A model generated the notes under the pieces. It had not been told where the DNA came from. It searched no databases and saw only the letters and a list, made by a program, of their open reading frames with translations. From Streptomyces fructofermentans (GTDB lineage: Bacteria; Actinomycetota; Actinomycetes; Streptomycetales; Streptomycetaceae): a stretch of 64,000 nucleotides of DNA. Below are positions 57,584 through 64,000 of this stretch, piece after piece. Both the position numbers and the translations under genes were made by a program. The stretch is from assembly GCF_014651055.1 (NCBI RefSeq), contig NZ_BMWD01000021.1:109144-173143 (forward strand), written 5' to 3'. Within the stretch, counting starts at the first letter, position 1. Every line of letters begins with the position of its first letter.

Positions 57584-58171
57584 CTACTTCGCCTTCTCGG
57601 CCCTTGCCGCCGCCTTCATCTCCTGCTTGTGCGCCCGCACCTTCGCCAGTGACTCGGGCCCGGTGATGTCCGCCACCGAACGGAAGGACTTCGCCTCGCC
57701 GTACGCGCCCGCGGCCTCGCGCCAGCCCTTGGGGCGCTCTCCGAGCTGCTTGCCCAGCAGGGCCAGGAAGATCTGGGCCTTCTGCGTACCGAAGCCGGGC
57801 AGTTCCTTGAGCCTGCGCAGCAGCTCGCCGCCGGTCTCCACGCCCTCCCAGACCTGCGCCGCGTCCCCGTCGTAGTGCTCCACGAGGTACTGGCACAGCT
57901 GCTGGATGCGCTTGGCCATCGAGCCGGGGTACCGGTGCACGGCGGGTTTGTCGGAGAGCAGCGCGGCGAAGGCCTCGGGGTCGTACGAGGCGATCTCGTG
58001 CGCGTCGAGGTCGTCCGAGCCGAGCCGCCGGGCGATCGTGTGCGGGCCCGCGAACGCCCACTCCATCGGAACCTGCTGGTCCAGCAGCATCCCGACGAGC
58101 GCGGCGAGCGGACTGCGTCCGAGGAGTTCGTCCGCCTCGGGCTCCTGAGCGAGATGAAGGGTCACGTCCAT
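57584..58171 (-). CDS. HhH-GPD-type base-excision repair protein
   Basis: A 195-residue protein of the endonuclease III/MutY fold. LLDQQVPMEWAFAGPHTIARRLG matches the first helical block. The helix-hairpin-helix LKELPGFGTQKAQIFLALL keeps the lysine position of bifunctional glycosylases. The catalytic Asp normally found ~18 residues after the hairpin is not apparent (LGKQLGERPKGWREAAGAYG), and there is no C-terminal iron-sulfur cysteine cluster. Activity is therefore uncertain. ATG at 58171. The upstream gap is occupied by 26-27 bp repeats with internal dyads. Confidence 0.85.
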   Translation of the reverse strand: MDVTLHLAQEPEADELLGRSPLAALVGMLLDQQVPMEWAFAGPHTIARRLGSDDLDAHEIASYDPEAFAALLSDKPAVHRYPGSMAKRIQQLCQYLVEHYDGDAAQVWEGVETGGELLRRLKELPGFGTQKAQIFLALLGKQLGERPKGWREAAGAYGEAKSFRSVADITGPESLAKVRAHKQEMKAAARAEKAK

Positions 58172-58191
58172 ACCCCGATGATCGCTCCCCT

Positions 58192-58271
58192 CCCGCACTC
58201 CCGCACGGACACCCCGTGCCCGCACTCCCGCACGGACACCCCGTGCCCGCGCCCCGCACGGACACCCCGTG
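58192..58271. repeat. 26-27 bp tandem repeat with internal dyads, three units
   Basis: Units start at 58192, 58219 and 58246 (27, 27, 26 bp). Each contains GCACGGACACCCCGTGC, able to form a small hairpin. The array lies between the siderophore-interacting protein gene end (58368) and the HhH-GPD gene start (58171). Confidence 0.85.
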
Positions 58272-58367
58272 CCCGCACCCCTGCCGGGGAACCGGCCCGC
58301 ACCCCTGCCCGCGCCCCGGCCGGTCCGGGAGCACCCCGGGCGCGGCGGGCGCGCGGGGGCCCGGGGC

Positions 58368-59102
58368 CTAGGTCTCGCGCCAGTACCCCAGGGCGCTCAC
58401 CCGCTGCTTGGGCACCTGGAGCTCCTTGCGGAAGTAGGCCGCCAGCGACCGGGTCGTGGCCGTGTCCGCGGCGATCCAGACGTAGATCCCGGCCGGGTCC
58501 CGGTCCTTCAGCAGTTCGGGCATCGCGTCCCGCACCTGGGAGACCAGATGGGCCCCCGATCCGAGCCGCGGCACGGTCCTCAGCTCATGGCGCTCGGGGT
58601 CCGTGCGCAGCGGCAGTCCCTCGGTGCCGTGGTCGGTCTCGAACCAGATCGTGGCCGGTGCCGAACCCACCTCGTCGACCAAGGAGTTGAGCGCGGGCAG
58701 CGAGGCCGGGTCGCCGATCGCGAAGACGTGCGAGGGCTCGGGCGCGGGCCGCTGGAACCCGGTGCCCTGGACCGTCGCCTCAATGGTGTCCCCGGGCGCC
58801 GCGGCCCGCGCCCAGTCGCTGGCGCAGCCCTCGTGGAGCGCGAACTCCAGGCTGAACGTGCCGGCTTCCGGGTCCGGGTCGACGAGCGTGTACGCCCGCT
58901 GGTGGGGCTTGCCCGCGTTGTCGAACCACAGCCGCACCCACATGGTCGGGTGGACGCCCGTCGCGGCGAGCATGCCGCCGTCCGTGAGGTGCAGCCGCCG
59001 GAAGTGCTCGGTGACCTGCTCGGCTCCCGTGACCGTGAAGACGAAGTCCTTGCCCCGGAAGAGTTTGAGGACCGCGCCCTCCCACCCGTGACCCTGCGCC
59101 AT
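58368..59102 (-). CDS. Siderophore-interacting protein (FAD-dependent ferric reductase)
   Basis: A 244-residue SIP/ViuB-type flavoreductase that releases iron from ferric siderophores in the cytoplasm. The FAD-binding domain shows the RxYT motif in HQRAYTLVDPDPEAG, preceded by VTEHFRRLHL and MWVRLWFDNAG. The NAD(P)H-binding SIP domain shows HVFAIGDPASLPALNSLVDEV, IWFETDHGTEG and the terminal IYVWIAADTATTRSLAAYFRKE...LGYWRE. ATG at 59102 is chosen with GAGGGG 8 nt upstream. The iron box at 59141-59159 lies 38 bp upstream, so expression should be repressed by iron. Confidence 0.94.
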   Translation of the reverse strand: MAQGHGWEGAVLKLFRGKDFVFTVTGAEQVTEHFRRLHLTDGGMLAATGVHPTMWVRLWFDNAGKPHQRAYTLVDPDPEAGTFSLEFALHEGCASDWARAAAPGDTIEATVQGTGFQRPAPEPSHVFAIGDPASLPALNSLVDEVGSAPATIWFETDHGTEGLPLRTDPERHELRTVPRLGSGAHLVSQVRDAMPELLKDRDPAGIYVWIAADTATTRSLAAYFRKELQVPKQRVSALGYWRET

Positions 59103-59140
59103 GCCGTCCACCCCTCGGTACCGCCTCTGACCACCAGAAG

Positions 59141-59159
59141 TTAGGCTAGCCTAACCTAA
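59141..59159. promoter_or_regulatory. DmdR/IdeR iron box between divergent iron genes
   Basis: TTAGGCTAGCCTAACCTAA matches the 19-bp actinobacterial iron-box consensus (TTAGGTTAGGCTAACCTAA) at 17 of 19 positions. It lies between the divergent SIP and acylase starts, so one Fe(II)-loaded repressor dimer pair could control both directions. Confidence 0.93.
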
Positions 59160-59175
59160 AGAGAGTGGGGGGACT

Positions 59176-61284
59176 GTGAACGCTGGGGAGACCGTGAGTA
59201 CGGAGACCTACCGCGACGTCTGGGGGATTCCGCATCTGCGGGCGGGCAGCGCGCGCGAACTCGCCTTCGCCCAGGGCCGCAACGCCGCCCTGGACCGCGC
59301 CTGGCAGATCGAGGTGGAACGGCACCGGGCACGCGGCACCTCGGCCTCCTTCCTCGGCGCGGACGCGCTCGGCTGGGACCGGTTCGTGCGGCGGGCCCGC
59401 CTGGAGGACACGGCGAGACGCTGCTTCACCGCTCTGGAGAGACGCGACGCCGAGACGGCGGCCTGGGTCCGTGCGTACGTGGACGGGGTCAACGAGGGCC
59501 TGCCCGAAGGCGCCCGCCGCACCCCCGAGTTCGCGACCGTCGGCCTCGGCCCGGGCCGCTGGAACCCGTGGACGCCGCTCGGCGTCTGGCTGGGCGCGCA
59601 CATCCTGTTCGCCGGCTTCCCGGCCAAGCTCTGGCGCGAGGAGGTCGTGCGCCACCTCGGCCAGGACGCGGTCCCCCTGTTCGCCACCGACGGCCCCGGC
59701 ACCTCCGGCAGCAACGGCTGGCTCGTCACCGGCGACCGCACCGCCACGGGCAGCCCGGTCATCGCGGGCGACCCCCACCGCTTCATCGAGGCCCCCGGCG
59801 TCTACCAGCAGGTCCACCTGTCCTGCCCGGAGTTCGACGTCGTCGGCCTCGCCGTGCCCGGCGTCCCCGGCATCGCCCACTTCGGCCACACGGGAACCGT
59901 GGCCTGGGCCATCACCAACGCGATGGCCGACTACCAGGACCTGTACCGCGAGCGGCTGCGGCGGTCGGACGACGGGGGACTCGTCGAGGCACTGGACCCG
60001 GACGGGCAGTGGCGGCCCGCCTCGCGGCACCTCGAGGTCGTCGAGGTGGCCGACGGCGACCCCGTCGAGGTCGAGGTCGTCGAGACCGCCCGCGGCCCCG
60101 TGATCATCGACGGCGACGAGGCCGGGGACGCCGGCCCCGTCAGCCTCCGGTACCCGCCCCGGGTCACCGAGGACCTCGGCTTCGGGGCGCTCCTCCCCCT
60201 GCTGCGCGCCCGCCGGGTCGCCGACGTGGACCGGGCGTTCGACGGCTGGGCCGAACCCGTCAACGTGGTCCAGGCGGCCGACACCGAGGGCGGACTGCTG
60301 CACCGGGTCGCGGGCCGGGTCCCGGTGCGCGACCCGCGCAACGGCACCCGGATCGTCCCGGCCTGGGAGCCCGCGCACACGTGGCGCGGCTGGTACGCGC
60401 CCATGCCGCGCGCCGACGTCGACGGGTTCGCCGTGATGGCCAACCAGCGCGGCCCGGCCACCCCGCTGGGCGTCGAGTTCGCCGCGCCGCACCGGGCCGA
60501 CCGGCTGCGCACACTGCTCGACACCAGGTCGGACTGGTCCGCGCCGGACATGGCGGCCCTCCACACGGACACCCGTCTCGGCTCCGCCGCGTCCCTGCTG
60601 GACCTCGTGGCGGGCCTCGAAGGGCTCGACGCGGACTGCGCCGCCCTGCGCGGGAGGCTGCTGGACTGGGACCGCCGCATGGAGGCGGACAGCACGGGTG
60701 CGGCGGCCTTCGCCGCGGTCCGCGGCGCGGTCGTGCGACGGCTCGCCGCGCACCCCGCCCTGGCGGCACTGACCTCGCCCCCCGCGTACCCGGAGGTCTT
60801 CCACCCCTGGCTCGCGCTGCTCCCCCGGGTCGCCTACGCGCTGGAGAACCTCCTCACGGCACGGGAGCTGTACGGGATCGACCGCGCCGCCATCGTCGCC
60901 GAGGCGCTGGCGGAGGTCGCCGCGAACCCGCCGGAGGGCACCTGGGGCGACACCCACCGGCTCGCCCCCTGGCGGGCGGTGCCGGACCCCTCGTACGACG
61001 GGAAGGAGCCCGGGCTCGCCGGCGACCACGACTGCGTGCTGTGCACCTCCGCCGTCCCCGGCCTCACCGACCGGGCAGCCCGCGGTCCCGCCGCCCGCTA
61101 CGTGTGGGACCTCGCCTGCCGCGAGGACAGCCTCTGGGTGGTCCCGTTCGGCGCCTCCGGGGTCCCGGGAGCACCGCACCACCGGGACCAGCTCCCCCTG
61201 TGGCTCGCGGGCGGACTCGCCCCCGTCGTCACCGACTGGAACCGGCTCACCAAGGAGAACGAGGAACACCATGACGAGCAGTGA
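59176..61284 (+). CDS. Penicillin acylase family N-terminal nucleophile hydrolase (PvdQ-like)
   Basis: A 702-residue Ntn hydrolase made as a precursor that cuts itself. The cleavage site and nucleophile are visible as GTSGSNGWLVTGDRTATGSP, where Ser179 would become the beta-chain N-terminus. Later blocks include VPGVPGIAHFGHTGTVAWAITN, EPVNVVQAADTEGG and WLAGGLAPVVTDW. Enzymes of this family deacylate penicillins, homoserine lactones or, in PvdQ, the acylated pyoverdine precursor. No signal peptide is present, unlike the periplasmic relatives. GTG at 59176 follows a G-rich Shine-Dalgarno, 16 bp after the iron box. Its end overlaps the acetyltransferase gene by 14 bp. Confidence 0.9.
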   Translation: MNAGETVSTETYRDVWGIPHLRAGSARELAFAQGRNAALDRAWQIEVERHRARGTSASFLGADALGWDRFVRRARLEDTARRCFTALERRDAETAAWVRAYVDGVNEGLPEGARRTPEFATVGLGPGRWNPWTPLGVWLGAHILFAGFPAKLWREEVVRHLGQDAVPLFATDGPGTSGSNGWLVTGDRTATGSPVIAGDPHRFIEAPGVYQQVHLSCPEFDVVGLAVPGVPGIAHFGHTGTVAWAITNAMADYQDLYRERLRRSDDGGLVEALDPDGQWRPASRHLEVVEVADGDPVEVEVVETARGPVIIDGDEAGDAGPVSLRYPPRVTEDLGFGALLPLLRARRVADVDRAFDGWAEPVNVVQAADTEGGLLHRVAGRVPVRDPRNGTRIVPAWEPAHTWRGWYAPMPRADVDGFAVMANQRGPATPLGVEFAAPHRADRLRTLLDTRSDWSAPDMAALHTDTRLGSAASLLDLVAGLEGLDADCAALRGRLLDWDRRMEADSTGAAAFAAVRGAVVRRLAAHPALAALTSPPAYPEVFHPWLALLPRVAYALENLLTARELYGIDRAAIVAEALAEVAANPPEGTWGDTHRLAPWRAVPDPSYDGKEPGLAGDHDCVLCTSAVPGLTDRAARGPAARYVWDLACREDSLWVVPFGASGVPGAPHHRDQLPLWLAGGLAPVVTDWNRLTKENEEHHDEQ

Positions 61285-61939
61285 GGTCCTGCCGGCCACG
61301 GCGGACGAGGCGTACCGGAGCGGTCGCGAGGCCGTGCACGAGGAGGTCGTCGAGTCCCTCGGCACCGTCCGCGTCCTGCCCGTGGACCCGGAGGCCGACC
61401 TGGACGTGCTGCACGGCTGGGTGACCGCCGAACGTGCCCGGTTCTGGGGCATGGCCGGCTTCACCGGGCAGCAGGTCCTCGACACGTACCGGCTGATCGA
61501 CTCGCTGGACACCCACCACGCGTACCTCGCCGTCCTGGACGGCGAACCGGCCGCCCTCTTCCAGACGTACGAGCCGACCGCCGACCGCGTCGGCGAGTGC
61601 TACGACGTGCTGCCCGGGGACATCGGCGTGCACCTGCTGATCGGTCCGGCGCGCGACGGCGTCAACCGGGAGGGCTACAGCTCCGGGCTGCTCGGCGCCT
61701 TCGCCGCCTACGTGCTGGGCACCCTCGACCGGCCGCGGGTCGTGGCCGAGCCCGACGCCCGCAACGAGCGGGCGATCGCCCGTCTCACCCGCCAGGGCTT
61801 CGTACTCGGCGAGGTGGTCGTCCTGCCGGAGATCGACCTGCCGGAGGTGTACCTGCCGGAGAAGAAGGCCCAACTCGCCTTCCTGAACCGCGACCCCGCC
61901 GTCCGCGGCGACCGACCGACCGACCGACTGACCGACTGA
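61271..61939 (+). CDS. GNAT acetyltransferase of the siderophore (IucB/AlcB) type
   Basis: A 222-residue acyltransferase. The domain spans ~30-215: VLPVDPEADLDVLHGWVTAERARFWGM, AYLAVLDGEPAALFQTYEP, VHLLIGPARDGVN, RVVAEPDARNERAIARLTRQGFVLGEVV and EKKAQLAFLNR. This pattern (HxWV..ARFWGM and EPDxRN) is that of enzymes that acylate hydroxylamines during hydroxamate siderophore assembly (IucB, AlcB, DesC, MbtK relatives). The C-terminus ends in a DRPTDRLTD repeat copied from short DNA repeats. It overlaps the acylase gene and shares its iron-box promoter. Confidence 0.88.
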   Translation: MTSSEVLPATADEAYRSGREAVHEEVVESLGTVRVLPVDPEADLDVLHGWVTAERARFWGMAGFTGQQVLDTYRLIDSLDTHHAYLAVLDGEPAALFQTYEPTADRVGECYDVLPGDIGVHLLIGPARDGVNREGYSSGLLGAFAAYVLGTLDRPRVVAEPDARNERAIARLTRQGFVLGEVVVLPEIDLPEVYLPEKKAQLAFLNRDPAVRGDRPTDRLTD

Positions 61940-62487
61940 CCGACCGGCGGACCGGCCCCCGTGTCCGCGGCCGGACGGGCGCACCCGTCACCGTGCGCCC
62001 GTCCGGCCGCCCCCTTCTGCCGCGCCTGCCGCGTCTGCGGTGCCTGCTGTGTCAGCTGTGTCTGCGGTGCCTGCCGCGTTCCGGAGCGGCACCGGCCCCC
62101 CCGAGCGGCCCCTCGGCCCCGGACCGCGGCCGCCTCCGCGGTACATCGCGCCCCGTCCCGGCGCCGAGGCCGCCACGCCCGTAGGGACGAACCGGCGGCC
62201 CCGCCTCCGAGGCGTACGGTCCCGGGAGCCCGCTCCCGCGTCGGCGGGCGCCCGCCCGTGGGCCGGGGGCGCCCGGAGGCACGGGCCGCGTCCGTGTTCT
62301 CCTGTCCTCGCCGAACAGCCGTCCGGGTCACGGGTCACGACCTCGCGGCGGACGGCGGGCCGCCGGACGGACCGGGACGGCAGGGACGGAGTTGAACAAG
62401 GTGTCGCGTACAGCCGTACTTCCGTCGAGGCCGCGTCGGACCCTCGGCACGGAGGACGAGAAGACGCGCGAGGCGAAGGAGAACGCC
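61940..62487. other. 548-bp gap with short repeats
   Basis: No supported gene. It opens with GACCGACTGACCGAC-type 4-bp/8-bp repeats that continue from the end of the acetyltransferase gene. About 62020-62085 holds 9-bp periodic TGCCTGCNG units (CTGCGGTGCCTGCTGTG, CTGCGGTGCCTGCCGCG). The last ~90 bp before 62488 should hold the CopCD promoter. Confidence 0.6.
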
Positions 62488-64000
62488 GTGGTCCCAGTGC
62501 ACCGTCCCCGCAGGCCGCGACGGATGCCACGGCTGCGGGCGCCGCGCCGGGTCCTCGCGTTCGCCGCGCTGCTGGGCACGCTCCTGCTGCTGGGCGGCGC
62601 GGGATCGGTCTCCGCGCACTCCGCCCTGCGCGCGACCGATCCCGGCGAGGGGTCCGTCCTCAAGACCGCGCCCGAGCAGGTGACCCTCACGTTCACCGAG
62701 TCGGTCGGCCTCGCCGACGACTCGCTGCGCGTCCTCGACCCGGAGAACCGGCGGGTGAACACCGGCAACGCGGCCCACGCCGACGGCCGTTCGGACACCG
62801 CGCGCGTACGACTCCGCGACGGCCTGCCCGACGGCACGTTCACCGTCGCCTGGCGGGTCGTCTCGGCGGACAGCCACCCCATCTCGGGCGCCTTCACCTT
62901 CTCCATAGGCAAACCCTCGGCGACCACGGCGAGCGTCACCGCGCTGCCGGCGGTGAACCCCGCCTCGGGCGCCCTCTACGACCTCACCCGTTACGCCGCG
63001 TACGCCGCGGGCGCCCTGCTCATCGGCGCGGCGACCTTCGTCCTCGTCTGCCGTCCGGCCGCCGCGCAGCCGCTGCGCGGCCTGCTGCGCGCCGGCTGGT
63101 GGACCCTCCTGGGGTCGACCCTCGCGCTCCTCATCCTGCGCGGCCCGTACGCCCGGAGCACCGGACCGTCGAGCGTCCTCGACCCCGAACTCCTCCAGGA
63201 CACCCTGACCACCCGGCCCGGCTGGGCCCTGCTCGCCCGGCTGGCCCTGCTCGCCGTGGCGGCCCTCTTCCTCGTACGGGTCGGCGCGGCGCTGCGTCGG
63301 TCCCCGGAGCCGGGTCCCGCGGTCCTCGCGGGCGGCACAGTGCTGGCCGTGGCCCTCGCGGTGACCTGGGCCGCCGCCGAACACGCCTCGGCGGGCATCC
63401 AGGTCCCGGTGGCCATGACGTCCTCCGTGCTGCACCTGCTCGCCATGGCGGTCTGGCTGGGCGGCCTCGCGGCGCTGCTGACCACGCTGCACCGCGCGGA
63501 CCAGGAGATCCCGGCCGCGTCCGTCGCGCGCTTCTCCCGCCTCGCCTTCACCTCCGTCACGGTGCTGGTGCTGACCGGCGTCTACCAGTCCTGGCGCGGG
63601 CTCGGCTCGTGGGACGCGGTCCTCGGCACCTCGTACGGCCGGCTCCTCGTCGTGAAGGTGTGCGCGGTGGCCGTGCTGCTGGCGGCCGCTGGATTCTCGC
63701 GCCGCTGGACGGGCCGGCTGCCCGCCGAACAGGAGCGGACGCCCGTGCCGGTGCTGGAGACGGCCGGGGCGCCCGCGGCGGCGGCCGATGGCCCGGGAGC
63801 GGACCTGCCCGGACGGGAGGCCGCGTCCGGACCGGCATCGGGGACGGACGACGGCGGCGGCGCGGGCGAGGGGAACGAGGGCCCGCGGGGCTCCGGGGAA
63901 TCCGGGCCCGGCGCCGCGGGGGAGGCGGGGGAGTCGGGGGAGAACGCCCACCGCCGGTCGCTGCGGCGCTCGGTGCTCGCCGAGGTCGTGGTCGGCGTGG
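62488..64000 (+). CDS. CopC-CopD fusion copper protein (3' end outside window)
   Basis: At least 504 residues, open at the right edge. The signal peptide (RVLAFAALLGTLLLLGGAG) ends just before HSALRATDPGEGSVL, where the mature N-terminal His is the CopC copper ligand. The later SADSHPISGAFTF supplies the second conserved His. The CopC domain (~50-145) is followed by CopD membrane helices (YDLTRYAAYAAGALLIGAA, VLHLLAMAVWLGGLAALL, TSVTVLVLTGVYQSWRGLG). A Gly/Ala/Glu-rich hydrophilic loop (~415-490) precedes further sequence. It would bind copper outside and move it across the membrane. GTG at 62488 has AAGGAGA 5-6 nt upstream; ATG at 62524 is the alternative. Confidence 0.9.
   Translation, partial: MVPVHRPRRPRRMPRLRAPRRVLAFAALLGTLLLLGGAGSVSAHSALRATDPGEGSVLKTAPEQVTLTFTESVGLADDSLRVLDPENRRVNTGNAAHADGRSDTARVRLRDGLPDGTFTVAWRVVSADSHPISGAFTFSIGKPSATTASVTALPAVNPASGALYDLTRYAAYAAGALLIGAATFVLVCRPAAAQPLRGLLRAGWWTLLGSTLALLILRGPYARSTGPSSVLDPELLQDTLTTRPGWALLARLALLAVAALFLVRVGAALRRSPEPGPAVLAGGTVLAVALAVTWAAAEHASAGIQVPVAMTSSVLHLLAMAVWLGGLAALLTTLHRADQEIPAASVARFSRLAFTSVTVLVLTGVYQSWRGLGSWDAVLGTSYGRLLVVKVCAVAVLLAAAGFSRRWTGRLPAEQERTPVPVLETAGAPAAAADGPGADLPGREAASGPASGTDDGGGAGEGNEGPRGSGESGPGAAGEAGESGENAHRRSLRRSVLAEVVVGV

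Overview
The window is GC-rich actinobacterial DNA and is best explained as core chromosome of a Streptomyces species. The codon bias is extreme, GTG starts are frequent, and genes often overlap by 4 bp. It carries the sporulation sigma pair sigF/sigN, an SSI-type protease inhibitor, a DmdR/IdeR iron box and a perfect parS site. In Streptomyces, parS sites cluster around oriC, so the window probably lies in the origin-proximal core. No insertion sequence, integrase, rRNA operon or CRISPR array was seen.

Layout. 1-6.1 kb: a secreted low-complexity protein, a SEC-C/DUF5926 protein, a serine-kinase-like ATPase, a glycerophosphodiesterase, a membrane-anchored HtrA protease and tRNA-Ser(UGA). 6.1-8.6 kb: a small membrane protein, a DNA primase/polymerase, and a long non-coding stretch holding a 19-codon ORF and a strong terminator. 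8.6-13.8 kb: a tightly coupled operon (two acyl-CoA dehydrogenases, a MaoC+DUF35 fusion, a MaoC hydratase and a lipid-transfer/thiolase-like protein). Its gene content matches the steroid side-chain (igr) operon of Mycobacterium. 14-23.4 kb: a DUF1906 secreted protein, a SigE-type sigma factor, a fatty acyl-CoA ligase, parS, a 1448-residue degenerate sensor kinase and the SSI inhibitor. 23.6-31.2 kb: tRNA-Ser(GCU), tRNA-Arg(ACG), an MFS exporter, a MarR regulator, small conserved proteins, an amidohydrolase and a beta-propeller protein.

31.4-37.5 kb: a two-component system followed by two membrane glycosyltransferases. 37.8-40.7 kb: a TetR regulator, an F420/FMN-type oxidoreductase, a STAS protein and a GAF-ANTAR regulator. 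40.9-45 kb: an operon of a MarR regulator, an MFS pump carrying three prealbumin-like domains and a YceI protein, with two operator palindromes upstream. 45.2-50.4 kb: sigN, sigF, small proteins, tRNA-Ser(CGA), and tadA with its partner gene. 50.7-58.2 kb: upp, a LytR_C protein, a VapB-like protein, a HerA-like ATPase, an HdeD-like protein and an HhH-GPD protein.

58.4-61.9 kb: a siderophore-interacting reductase diverges from a penicillin-acylase-family enzyme and an IucB/AlcB-like acetyltransferase, with an iron box between them. This looks like a small iron-controlled siderophore-processing unit. The window ends inside a CopC-CopD copper protein gene.

Many intergenic gaps hold short tandem repeats (9-64 bp) and long hairpins, and several of these are reported as findings. 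Functional calls rest on motifs read by eye. No database search was possible.
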